Below, one piece after another: positions 1 through 8,014 of a DNA stretch of 64,000 nucleotides (its first letter is position 1; every line of letters starts with the position of its first letter). The translations under genes were made by a program, and so were the position numbers. This DNA is from CAVPLM01 sp963713545 (GTDB taxonomy: Bacteria; Actinomycetota; Thermoleophilia; RBG-16-64-13). The notes beneath the pieces are model-generated. The model was not told where the DNA came from. It ran no database searches and saw nothing but the letters and a program-made list of their open reading frames with translations. The DNA is taken from NCBI GenBank assembly GCA_963713545.1, contig CAVQME010000010.1:186001-250000 (forward strand). The letters run 5' to 3'.

Positions 1-1521
1 GACCACCCCTACTATCAGGCCATCACCGGCATGGCCGACCGTAGCATCATCGGCGGCTACGGGAACGGCAACTTCGGACCCTCGGACCTGGTGCTTCGCC
101 AGCAGTTCGCAAAGATGATCGTCCTCACAATGGGACTCACCGTCACGGGCTCTGAGGCATGCCCATTCACCGACGTCGCCACCCAGTTGGGCAACGACCC
201 GTTCTATCCCTCCAAGTACGTAGCGGTATGCGCGGCCAACAAGATCACCATGGGCAAGACCGCAACCACCTTTGATCCCAACAACCACATCACTCGGGCG
301 CAGGTCCTCACCATGATCGTCCGCGCCGCCGACCAACTGGCGCCGGGTACTCTGCAGCCTATCCCCAGCGCCGACTGGACCGGCGAGCTTCCCTCCTACA
401 ACGACCCCACACACGGCGCCAATATCAAGAAGGCCGAATACAACGGGCTCCTCGCCGGCATCATCGGTCCCACAGGGAACCTCTCCTACTGGCACACCGT
501 GGAGGACGCCACCCGGGGAGAGGTCGCCCAGATTCTCTGGAACCTGATCGTTCTCATGGAGCCGCAAGCCACCTGGACAGATCTCGCTCCCGCCAACTCC
601 CCGCTTGCGCGAGGGGGACACGCCCTGGTCTATCTTCCAGGGCCGGACAAGATCATGATGTTCGCGGGAGTCGCCCAGACATCTCCAGGCAGCATCGCCT
701 TCAGTAGCCAGTGCATGGCGTATGATCCCGCTCTCAACCAATGGTCGACCCTGGGTACCGGCACCACGCCCTCGGGCCGGTATGGTCACGCCATGGTCTA
801 CTGCCCTTCGACAGGGAAGGTGATCCTCTTCGGAGGGGGCACCGGCGACTATGTTAACGACACCTGGGCCTTTGATCCCGGAGCCGGCACCTGGACCGAG
901 TTGCACCCCTCCGGTTCGCTCCCTCCCGCCCGCGCCTACGGCATGATGGTGTACGTTCCGAGCACCGGCAAGGTCATCCTCTTTGGCGGGGTCGGCACGA
1001 CGAGCCAGAATCAAGCCTACATGAACGACACCTGGGCCTATGACCCTGTTGCCAACACATGGACCGACCTGAACCCCTCGGGGCCGCCGCCGGCCCGCAG
1101 TGACGGGACCTTCGCCTATGACTCCGTCGGTGACAAGGCCATCCTGTTCGGCGGCAATGGCGGAGGCACTGTGAGGAACGACACGTGGTCCTATGACCCG
1201 GTGGCCAACTCCTGGACGAACCTCTCCCCCTCGGGATCGCTGCCCGCCGCCCGGCTGGGCGCGGCAAGTGCCTTCGATCCGGTGAACAGGCGAATAGTCG
1301 TGTTCGGGGGATATGCCGCCGGTGCGACTATGCGCGACGACACCTGGGCCTACAGCCCCTCCACCAATGCCTGGTCGGAGCTCAGCGCATCCAACCCCCC
1401 GGCCGCGCGCTACCACGGGGCCATGGTCTACGAACCGACCAGCGGCCGCATGATCCTGTATGGCGGGATTGGCGCCGACAACAACACCAGGCTAGGTGAC
1501 ACCTGGGCGTTCACGCCCTAG
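1..1521 (+). CDS. S-layer homology / Kelch-repeat protein, 5' partial
   Basis: Cell-surface protein, open from the first base of the window, so its N-terminus and signal peptide lie outside. The visible N-terminal part (about 175 residues) holds S-layer homology repeats, with motifs such as GGYGNGNFGP and HITRAQVLTMIVRAA; this family binds secondary wall polymers. The rest is six Kelch repeats, each with a hydrophobic ILFGG-type strand followed by NDTWAYDP and a W-[ST]-L strand, enough for a six-bladed beta-propeller. A strong hairpin follows the stop codon. The ligand of the propeller cannot be read from the sequence. Confidence 0.9.
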   Translation, partial: DHPYYQAITGMADRSIIGGYGNGNFGPSDLVLRQQFAKMIVLTMGLTVTGSEACPFTDVATQLGNDPFYPSKYVAVCAANKITMGKTATTFDPNNHITRAQVLTMIVRAADQLAPGTLQPIPSADWTGELPSYNDPTHGANIKKAEYNGLLAGIIGPTGNLSYWHTVEDATRGEVAQILWNLIVLMEPQATWTDLAPANSPLARGGHALVYLPGPDKIMMFAGVAQTSPGSIAFSSQCMAYDPALNQWSTLGTGTTPSGRYGHAMVYCPSTGKVILFGGGTGDYVNDTWAFDPGAGTWTELHPSGSLPPARAYGMMVYVPSTGKVILFGGVGTTSQNQAYMNDTWAYDPVANTWTDLNPSGPPPARSDGTFAYDSVGDKAILFGGNGGGTVRNDTWSYDPVANSWTNLSPSGSLPAARLGAASAFDPVNRRIVVFGGYAAGATMRDDTWAYSPSTNAWSELSASNPPAARYHGAMVYEPTSGRMILYGGIGADNNTRLGDTWAFTP

Positions 1522-1555
1522 GCGGGAGCGACGGAGTGTAGTCTCGACAGGTCCC

Positions 1556-1585
1556 GGTGCGCCGCCCGACCCCGGGCGGCGCACC
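1556..1585 (+). terminator. Hairpin downstream of the SLH-Kelch gene
   Basis: Perfect 13-bp inverted repeat (GGTGCGCCGCCCG, loop ACCC, then its complement), 35 bases after the stop codon and followed by TATCTCTC rather than a T-run. Position and stability suggest a transcription terminator. Confidence 0.6.
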
Positions 1586-1682
1586 TATCTCTCGGGCGAC
1601 AGGAATAGGGAAAACGTGCAAGAATTCATCCCAAGAAACGAATCCTGGTGCCGCTGTTCTGGGGAAGGAGCACCGAATACAC

Positions 1683-2444
1683 ATGACTGAGACCGAGCGT
1701 ACCCTGGCCGTCTTCATCGACTTCGAGAACCTGGCCATCGGTTTCAAGCACCGGCGTGGCGAGTTCGACATCCACAAGATCCTCGAGCGCCTGGTGGAGA
1801 AAGGCAAGGTCATCGTCAAGAAGGCCTACGCCGATTGGGGAGAGTACAAGCAGTACACCAAACCCCTTCATGAGAACGCCATCGAGCTGATCGAGATCCC
1901 GCGGCGCTCCATGACCGGCAAGAATTCCGCCGACATACGCCTGGCCGTGGACGCCATGGACCTCGCTTGGTCCAAGGAGCACATCGACACGTTTGTCATC
2001 GTGTCGGGCGACTCGGACTTCTCCCCCCTGGTGTCGAAGCTCAAGGAGAACGGCAAGCACGTCATCGGCTTGGGGATGAAGGAGTCGACCTCCGACCTGC
2101 TGGCCGGCAACTGCGACGAGTTCATCTTCTACGAAGACCTGGAGAAGCAGCCCGCCGCTGCTCCTCCCGGCCCGCAGGCGGTGGATATCCCTCCGGAGAA
2201 GAAGGAAGTCTTCGACCTGCTGCTGGAATCGATCGCCGCCCTCATCCGGGAGAACAAGGACCCCATCTTCGCCTCAATGGTCAAGGACACCATGCAGCGC
2301 AAGAAGCCGTCCTTCAACGAGTCCGCCTACGGGTATCGGAGCTTCAGCAGCTTGTTGGTAGACGCCGAGAAGCGCAAGTACATCAAGCTCCACCGCGACA
2401 AGAAGGCCGGCTGGACCTATGTCGTAGAGGGCTTCGTCGAGTAG
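1683..2444 (+). CDS. NYN domain protein with C-terminal OST-HTH/LOTUS domain
   Basis: Protein of 253 residues. The N-terminal half (about 8-150) is a NYN/LabA-type PIN-like fold: FIDFENL near the start, the central SADIRLAVDAMDLA helix and VSGDSDFSPLV carry the acidic residues expected of a metal-dependent RNase. The C-terminal part (about 175-253) has the OST-HTH/LOTUS look (ending in a KYIKLHRDKKAGWTYV strand), a module known to bind RNA. The ATG at 1683 was preferred over upstream codons because GGGGAAGGAG lies just before it. It stands alone between two terminator-like regions. Likely an RNA-processing enzyme; the substrate is unknown. Confidence 0.88.
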   Translation: MTETERTLAVFIDFENLAIGFKHRRGEFDIHKILERLVEKGKVIVKKAYADWGEYKQYTKPLHENAIELIEIPRRSMTGKNSADIRLAVDAMDLAWSKEHIDTFVIVSGDSDFSPLVSKLKENGKHVIGLGMKESTSDLLAGNCDEFIFYEDLEKQPAAAPPGPQAVDIPPEKKEVFDLLLESIAALIRENKDPIFASMVKDTMQRKKPSFNESAYGYRSFSSLLVDAEKRKYIKLHRDKKAGWTYVVEGFVE

Positions 2445-2510
2445 GAATCGCCGGCGATTCCTTGCTGCCGATCCGCGGCCGGGCTACGTGCGCGCAGTTG
2501 GGACGAGAGT

Positions 2511-2969
2511 TCATGAGCCTGAGGCCCGCCCATGCCTTGGCCCGCACTCCTCCGGTGGAGGCACCGGCTCGCCCACCATCGCAAGAAAGAAGTAGGCCGA
2601 CGTCTCGCCGAGAAACCTGAAGTTGCGCCTGAGGTCGGCGACCGTAGCCTTGAAGTCGCCGCGGGAGCTCAGGTAGCTGGCGAATCCGCCGGGGGTAGCG
2701 TCCAGTTCCAGCACCTTCGCTGCGTTGCCGATGATGGCTTCGATCTTGGCCCGGTTCCTGATCACGCGCGTGTCGCCGGCGAGGCGATCGACATCGGCAG
2801 GGCTGAACGCAGCCACTGCTTGAACATCGAAACCAGCGAAAGCCTCCCGGATGCCCTCCCACTTCGCATGCACGACCTTCCAGTTGATACCTGCCGCGAA
2901 TATCGCCTGGCTCATGGCCTCCAGATAACCGGCCAAAGACGTAGGTTTGCTGCCGTGCCAATCTTGCAT
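2511..2969 (-). CDS. DNA-3-methyladenine glycosylase I-like protein (Tag family), short
   Basis: 152 residues resembling the central and C-terminal part of Tag: INWKVVHAKWEGIREAFAGFD, then VIRNRAKIEAIIGNA, which matches the Tag helix-hairpin segment. Tag removes 3-methyladenine from alkylated DNA. The usual N-terminal RCxW...YHDxEWG segment is absent and the protein is shorter than E. coli Tag (about 187 residues), so this is a divergent or trimmed member and its activity is not certain. Start ATG is preceded by GGGAGG. Transcribed away from the NYN gene, convergent with it. Confidence 0.7.
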   Translation of the reverse strand: MQDWHGSKPTSLAGYLEAMSQAIFAAGINWKVVHAKWEGIREAFAGFDVQAVAAFSPADVDRLAGDTRVIRNRAKIEAIIGNAAKVLELDATPGGFASYLSSRGDFKATVADLRRNFRFLGETSAYFFLAMVGEPVPPPEECGPRHGRASGS

Positions 2970-3286
2970 GTCGCGCCTCCCACGGTCGCTGGGCTCCGCC
3001 TCGAATCTACCCCAATGCGAGGGTGCTCATTCTCGCGTCATCAGGGATCCGCAGCCCCGTAGGCAAGAAGTCCGCCTCATCGGCACATTGTCTACCGAGA
3101 ACCCACAAAAGTGCTGCAAATATGCGGGGTTGCGGCCGAGGCTGGATTGGTCTGAGGTAGGGAGTGCAAGTGGAGGGGAGCGGGCCGGGGATGAACGCAA
3201 TCGGAGGTGTGCATTCCTGAGAGTGCACCGGGACTGGCCGTGTGGCCTGAGCCCTCGGCCGTACCGCCGGTCTCAGCCGGCTTCAC
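2970..3286. other. Intergenic region, no gene seen
   Basis: About 317 bases between the Tag-like gene start and the lgt stop. No convincing frame or RNA gene was recognised. A small inverted repeat (CTTCAC-CTACT-GTGAAG, 3281-3297) straddles the lgt stop codon and may help end the lgt transcript. Confidence 0.4.
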
Positions 3287-4075
3287 CTACTGTGAAGTTA
3301 GCTTACGCGCTCGGCGCACCAGCCAATATCCCAGCGGCGGTGCCAGCACGATGACCGCAAGAGCGATGACCTGCGCCTCCCGCAGTCCCCAAAACACGGG
3401 GTCGTTGACCCGGTAGAAGGAGATGAAGAAGCGGCCGACCGAGTACAGCCAGAAGTAGAGCAGGATGGCGAGGCCGTCGACCTTCAGGCGCGGTGTTGCG
3501 TAGAGCAATATCCCTATGATCACCAGCAGCCATATCTGCTCGTAGACCGGAGTGGGATGAGTGGCCACGCCGAGAAGATCGTCGGGGATGAACGACTTCG
3601 GGTTTGTGTACACGAAGCCCCAAGGCAGATCGGTGGGATAGCCCCAGGTGTCGCCGTTGATGATGTTGGCGAACTTGCCGATGAACTGCCCGACTGGGAA
3701 GGCAAGAGCCGTGCAATCCATCACCCGCAGCACGGGCAGCTTCTTCCAGCGGCAGTAGATGATGAGCCCGACCAATCCGCCGAGCACCACGCCGTAGATG
3801 GCCAGCCCCACCAACTGCAGCCCCACGATCTCTCCTGGGTTATCCCAGTAGTAGCCCAGGCGGTCGAGGAGATGGACGACCCGAGCCCCGATCACCCCAC
3901 AGGGGACGGCGATGACGGCGATGCCGAGCGCATGGCTTGAAGAGATGCCGCGCCGGGCCAGTTCCCGGGAGAAGACCCAGGTGCCGACGATGACCGCCAG
4001 AGCCATGATGACGCCGTACCAACGGAACTCCAGGGGGCCGAGTTTCCCTATGACGGGGTCTAGGTTGATGGTCAT
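3287..4075 (-). CDS. lgt: Prolipoprotein diacylglyceryl transferase (divergent)
   Basis: Polytopic membrane enzyme of 262 residues that would transfer diacylglycerol from phosphatidylglycerol to the lipobox cysteine of prolipoproteins. Family landmarks: N-terminal FRWYGVIMALA, the signature-like GQFIGKFANIINGDTWG (usual form GRIGNFINGE), THPTPVYEQ, and the C-terminal YSVGRFFISFYR. Differences from the norm: the HGG motif reads IYGVVLGG, the signature Arg is Lys, and the Glu of GRFxxEF is Ser. The window encodes many lipoproteins that need such an enzyme. It lies 15 bases downstream of the zinc-binding lipoprotein gene on the same strand, so cotranscription is likely. Confidence 0.85.
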   Translation of the reverse strand: MTINLDPVIGKLGPLEFRWYGVIMALAVIVGTWVFSRELARRGISSSHALGIAVIAVPCGVIGARVVHLLDRLGYYWDNPGEIVGLQLVGLAIYGVVLGGLVGLIIYCRWKKLPVLRVMDCTALAFPVGQFIGKFANIINGDTWGYPTDLPWGFVYTNPKSFIPDDLLGVATHPTPVYEQIWLLVIIGILLYATPRLKVDGLAILLYFWLYSVGRFFISFYRVNDPVFWGLREAQVIALAVIVLAPPLGYWLVRRARKLTSQ

Positions 4076-4090
4076 GCTGCTCGACCTACT

Positions 4091-5464
4091 TCACTTGAGG
4101 GCATCGACTATAGCCCGGGTGTTGGCTCTCATCATGTCCAGATAGGTGGGAGCCGGACCATCTGTCTCGGTAATCGAGTGAGTGTAGAGGTCGGTCACCA
4201 CTTTGGCGCCGGTTTCCGCCCCCACCTGGTTCGCGAGTTGCGGACTGGAGCCGGTCTCCAGGAAGATGGCGCGGGTGCTGGTCTGCTTGATGATGTCGAT
4301 CAGCCGCACCAGCTGCTGCGCCGAGGGCGAAGCATTTGTGCTAACGCTGGGTATGATGGTGCCCACCACCGTAAAACCATACCTATCGGCGAAGTAGCCG
4401 AAGCTTTCATGGTTGGTGACCAGCAGGCGCTCGGCAGGCGGGATTTCAGCCACCTGCTGCTTGATCCACCGGTCCAGTTCGTTCAGCGAGTCGATGTAGG
4501 CATCCGCGTTCGCGGCGTAGATGGTCGAGTTGGACGGATCGGCTTTCGCCAGACCATCGCGGATCTTCTCGACGTACCTGACCACCAGGGTCGGGTCGAG
4601 CCAGAAGTGGGGGTCTCCCTGGTCATGGTGGTGATTCCCGGTTGCCGGGCCCACCAGCAGGCTGACCTTTTCAGATTCGAAGCCGGACAGGGCGAGCACA
4701 TAGGAAGCCGCGTCCAGCTCCATGATCTGCCCATGAGAAACCCCAGCGCACTTCAGGGACAGATCACTCTCCACTGCCGGCGCGGTGCCACCCTCAATCG
4801 GCAGCACTTCCAGTTCACCGGGCCCGAAGGCGAACTGGAAATCACCAGACTCATCCGTCACGAGCGCGAGATAGCCTGAGTAGGTACCGTCATTTTCACG
4901 GACGAGTCTCACGTCAAAGACGCCCCATTCCGTTGGCAAAGGGGCCGCTCGCGAGGCCTGCGCCCCGGCGACCACCGGCACCGCATCTCCTTCCAGAACG
5001 GCAGTGCACATGGCGTCGGCCAAATCAGCGTCATCTGGAACGGCTTCCTCTCCCTCGCGGGCCGTCCGACTCGCAAGCCCAGCAGAAGCCTCGATCAGTT
5101 GGGCCTGCCCGCCGACGCTTCCTAGCATCTTCGCGAGGGAGGCTTCGAAGCCAGCGCCGTTCATGATGAGGATGTCACACTCAGCCACCCGGGCAGCGTC
5201 GTCCGGGATGGGATCGAAGCTATGGGGGTCCGCCCCCAGGGGCATGAGAGACTCTACCTCCATCCTGTCGCCGGCCACATTCCGGGCGATGTCGGCCAGG
5301 AAGGTCTCGACAGCCACCACCTTGAAAGGCGCTCCCTCACCCCCGGCCGTATGAGACGCCGTATCCACTCCGGCGCCGCAACCCGCCGTCCAGACCGCGA
5401 GCAGAAGCAGAACCGAGATGGATACCCGAGGGATGAAGGCCGCAGCTCTTCTGGGCCTCAACAT
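4091..5464 (-). CDS. Zinc/manganese ABC transporter substrate-binding lipoprotein (ZnuA-like) with large insert
   Basis: 457-residue lipoprotein (lipobox TAGC, Cys29). N-lobe: VVAVETFLADIARNVAG and GADPHSF (His about 81). C-lobe: a His cluster at 278-280, DPHFWLDP (about 285-291), TNHESFGYF and IFLETGSSPQLA. These are cluster A-I metal-binding protein signatures. Residues about 135-275 are extra relative to normal ZnuA/TroA proteins (about 300 residues), sitting where a His-rich loop normally lies; the insert includes a beta-rich stretch (WGVFDVRLVREND) and two Cys. Its start overlaps the end of the Fur-family gene by 7 bases, which implies zinc-controlled expression. No znuB or znuC lies nearby, so its permease must be encoded elsewhere. 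Confidence 0.87.
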   Translation of the reverse strand: MLRPRRAAAFIPRVSISVLLLLAVWTAGCGAGVDTASHTAGGEGAPFKVVAVETFLADIARNVAGDRMEVESLMPLGADPHSFDPIPDDAARVAECDILIMNGAGFEASLAKMLGSVGGQAQLIEASAGLASRTAREGEEAVPDDADLADAMCTAVLEGDAVPVVAGAQASRAAPLPTEWGVFDVRLVRENDGTYSGYLALVTDESGDFQFAFGPGELEVLPIEGGTAPAVESDLSLKCAGVSHGQIMELDAASYVLALSGFESEKVSLLVGPATGNHHHDQGDPHFWLDPTLVVRYVEKIRDGLAKADPSNSTIYAANADAYIDSLNELDRWIKQQVAEIPPAERLLVTNHESFGYFADRYGFTVVGTIIPSVSTNASPSAQQLVRLIDIIKQTSTRAIFLETGSSPQLANQVGAETGAKVVTDLYTHSITETDGPAPTYLDMMRANTRAIVDALK

Positions 5465-5934
5465 GTGCGCACGCTTCCCGTGTCACTCCTCTTGCCCGTG
5501 GTGCCCGCCCCGGAGCGATAGCACTCACCGCAGGTGCCCATCAGCTCCAAGAAGTGCCCTTCCACGTGGAACCCGGTTTGCCTCATGGCGGCCGGAACGA
5601 GTTCTTGCACATTACAGCCGGCGAACTCAGCCACTCGCCCGCACTCGACACACACCACGTGGTGTCCTTCGCTAAGACCAGCCGGGGCAAATCCCTCACA
5701 GTTGTCCGTCATGTGCACTCGCCGGATGATCCCCAGCCGACCGAGGACCTCGAGGGTCCGGTAGACAGTCGGCAAACCCAGATCCGGGCAAAGCTCCCGC
5801 GCTTGCGCGTGTACTTCCGCAGGATTCATGCGTGCCTGGGCGCCGGCCATCACCTGAAGCACAGCAAGGCGCTGCCGGGTTTGCTTGAACCCATGTTGCG
5901 AGAGCTCTGAGATGGCCGCGGGAAGATCGAACAT
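5458..5934 (-). CDS. Fur-family transcriptional regulator, probably Zur
   Basis: 158 residues. An N-terminal winged helix (GFKQTRQRLAVLQVM, LGLPTVYRTLEVLGRLGIIRRV) is followed by the dimerisation domain with the HHVVCVECGRVAEF metal motif and a second Cys pair (CGECYRSG). Fur-family proteins repress uptake genes when loaded with metal. Zur is inferred from the overlapping zinc-binding protein gene downstream; iron or manganese cannot be excluded. A Fur/Zur-type palindrome lies 45-67 bases upstream of the start, which suggests autoregulation of the operon. Confidence 0.88.
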   Translation of the reverse strand: MFDLPAAISELSQHGFKQTRQRLAVLQVMAGAQARMNPAEVHAQARELCPDLGLPTVYRTLEVLGRLGIIRRVHMTDNCEGFAPAGLSEGHHVVCVECGRVAEFAGCNVQELVPAAMRQTGFHVEGHFLELMGTCGECYRSGAGTTGKRSDTGSVRTC

Positions 5935-5978
5935 CGGCAGCTGGTGGCCCCCCCGTATCGCGTGAGCATTTCACGAAC

Positions 5979-6001
5979 TAAATGATAAGCATTTTCATTT
6001 A
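5979..6001. promoter_or_regulatory. Candidate Zur/Fur operator
   Basis: 23-bp interrupted palindrome with perfect 7-bp arms TAAATGA / TCATTTA around an AT-rich core (TAAGCATTT); 9 of 11 symmetric base pairs match. It resembles known Zur/Fur boxes and lies just upstream of the Fur-family gene. A smaller adjacent repeat, CGTGA-GCATT-TCACG (5961-5975), may be a second half-operator. Confidence 0.72.
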
Positions 6002-6210
6002 GCCCGGAGGAGCATAGCAGTCGAGCAGGCTGGGGTCAAAGGCCGGCGTCGTGTGGAGCCCGGAGAAGCGGTCGTTCACCGCCCGGCACAACTTCATGCT
6101 CATGGACGGGGGCCTGTCTGCAGTCATAGTCGGCCGGAGGGGTTGCAGGGCAGGCCGCCTGACCGCCCCTTGGGATAGTGAGGCCGTCGGCCGATGCGCA
6201 TCTGCGCACG

Positions 6211-6887
6211 ATGGGGGAATCGTTGACCGTCCGTAGGCTGATCGTCCCCTCGCTACCGGCTTCCTTTGCGGCTGCGTCTTGGTCGCGGCAGGGTGCGGCT
6301 CGTCCGATGCCGCTGTCACCACCATCACCACCGAGACCATCGTTAGCACAGAGACCGTGCAACTTTGCCCCGTCAGGGTCGACGGCAAGTGGGGATTCAT
6401 CGACAACACGGGCACGACCAAGATCGAGCGGCAGTTCGCCGGCATCCGACGCCTTGACGGGGAAGGTGGATTGATCGGATTCTGCGAGGCACTCTGCGCG
6501 GTGCAGCTGGCGGAGAATGGCCTCTGGGGCTACATCGACAAGAACGGCACTCGGGTGCCCGAAGTGGAGGGTCCGGGAGGCTTGCGTCTGTCCATATCCT
6601 CAGGCTTCTCCGAAGGTCTCGCCGTGGCGTACACGATCGAAGGAGTCGAAGGCGTGGCGGCCGGACTCGCGGGCTACGTCGACGTGTATGGTTCCTTGGT
6701 CATCGAACCTCAGTTCAACGTGGCCGGCGAGTTCTCCGATGGCCTGGCTCCTGTGGGGATCGGGGAGAACGACGAAGCCATGAAGTGCGGCTACATCGAC
6801 AAGACAGGTGCCGTCGTCATCCCGATTCAGTATCAGATCGCGGGGTTCGATTTCTCCGGAGGTGTCGCTCGCGTGGGCGGCGGGTGA
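6211..6887 (+). CDS. WG-repeat lipoprotein, apparent frameshift in the signal peptide
   Basis: The mature part contains WG (KWG) repeats: VDGKWGFIDNTGTTKIERQF, GLWGYIDKNGTRVPE, GYVDVYGSLVIEPQF and CGYIDKTGAVVIPIQY. The lipobox VAAGC (about 6282-6296) sits only five codons after the sole start available in its frame (TTG, 6279), and that frame is closed by a stop at 6234. The neighbouring frame from ATG 6211 (GESLTVRRLIVPSLP) would give the missing n- and h-regions, so a one-base indel between about 6236 and 6262 is likely. The C-terminus also ends abruptly within a repeat. WG proteins are typically extracellular; the partner is unknown. Confidence 0.65.
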
Positions 6888-7214
6888 TCTGGCAGGGGGA
6901 GTGACTGCGGAGTCCCCGGCGGCTGCTCTGAGCCCCTTGTACCTCTTCCGCGGCATGATCTTCGTAAAGACGCACTTCTGCGTCAACTGTCGCAGAAGTG
7001 CGAAGTCCGCCCCATCGGTGTTACGATCCACGGTCAAGACGAGCCTGCTGAAACGTGAAGCCGCCATTCATTTCTCTGACCTGAGATGCCGATCGCGTGG
7101 GCCTGCACCCTGGCAGCAATCTAACCCTTCAGCTCCCTCAGCAGAAGGACGGCCTGGGGCATTCTCGGAAGAGTCGCACCTGCGTAGCTGGAGAGAGTGC
7201 CCCAGATCATCCCC
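6888..7214. other. Intergenic region with a perfect 12-bp hairpin
   Basis: No gene was recognised. Bases 6971-7002 form a perfect inverted repeat, CGCACTTCTGCG with an 8-base loop TCAACTGT and the exact complement. There is no T-run on either side, so it could be a Rho-independent-like terminator without a tail, a protein-binding site or an RNA element. Confidence 0.5.
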
Positions 7215-7985
7215 CTACGCCCTGCCGATCACCAACCTCAGCGGGTCGACTTCGGTGCGCAAGACGCACAGCTCTTCCTCGGTCGGCGCCTCGGTCCGGC
7301 CGATCTCCTCGGGGATGATCAGCTCGAAGCCGGTTTCGGCCAGCACCTTGTCCAGCTCCACTCCGGGGTGCAGGGACTCGACCGTCATGGCCTTGGTCTC
7401 CTCTTCGAAGCCCATGACGGCGAGATCGGTGATGATCTTGTAGGGACCGCCCTCGGGCAGTCCCGCCGCCTCACGGGCGCCATCCCCGGTGAGAAAGCCA
7501 GGCGACGTGACGAAGTCGCATTTCTCCACAAAGCGCGCTTTGCTGTGCACGGTCATGATCATGGTACGCCAGCAGAGAGAGGCGAAGTCGTTCGCCCCGC
7601 CGCTCCCGGGAAAACGGACCTTGGGATGGTAGTAGTCACCGACGACGGTGGAGTTGATGTTGCCGTACTTGTCGATCTGGGCTCCGCCCAGGAAAGCGTA
7701 ATCCACCTGGCCCCGGGCGCAGGTGGTCATCATCTCGGCCATCCCGGCCGCCATGACCGCCTTGTAGAAGGTGCGGGAGTCACCCACCGAGATGGGCATG
7801 CGCGGCAATTGGGGCGCCACGCCGCCGGCCTGGAAGAAGATGATCAGGTTCGGCGAGCAAGTCTTCTGCGCCAGCATTGCGGCGGCGCACGGAGCTCCCG
7901 TACCCACCGCCACGGCTTTACCGTCCTCCAGGTACCGCGAGGCCACGCAGATCATCAGTTCCATCGTGTTGTATTCGGGTGCCAT
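7215..7985 (-). CDS. CoA-transferase, beta subunit (glutaconate CoA-transferase-like)
   Basis: 256 residues of the class I CoA-transferase beta type: ELMICVASRYLEDGKAVAVGTGAPCAAAMLA at the start, then GQVDYAFLGGAQIDKYGNINSTVVGDY, a family hallmark. With the alpha subunit 29 bases upstream it should form a heteromer that moves CoA between acids, or a related IpdAB-like enzyme. At the position where the catalytic Glu of GctB-like subunits is expected the sequence reads IIFFQAGG, so Gln appears to replace it (judged by eye). The substrate is not predictable; 3-oxoacid, glutaconate or ring-cleavage intermediates are options. Confidence 0.82.
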   Translation of the reverse strand: MAPEYNTMELMICVASRYLEDGKAVAVGTGAPCAAAMLAQKTCSPNLIIFFQAGGVAPQLPRMPISVGDSRTFYKAVMAAGMAEMMTTCARGQVDYAFLGGAQIDKYGNINSTVVGDYYHPKVRFPGSGGANDFASLCWRTMIMTVHSKARFVEKCDFVTSPGFLTGDGAREAAGLPEGGPYKIITDLAVMGFEEETKAMTVESLHPGVELDKVLAETGFELIIPEEIGRTEAPTEEELCVLRTEVDPLRLVIGRA

Positions 7986-8014
7986 ATCGCCTAGCTCCTT
8001 GCCCCAAGCATCCG

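Noticed and set aside
3060..3095. Short similarity (about 15 bases, AGTCCGCCxCATCGG) to 7002-7017.
   Set aside because: Too short and isolated to call a repeat.
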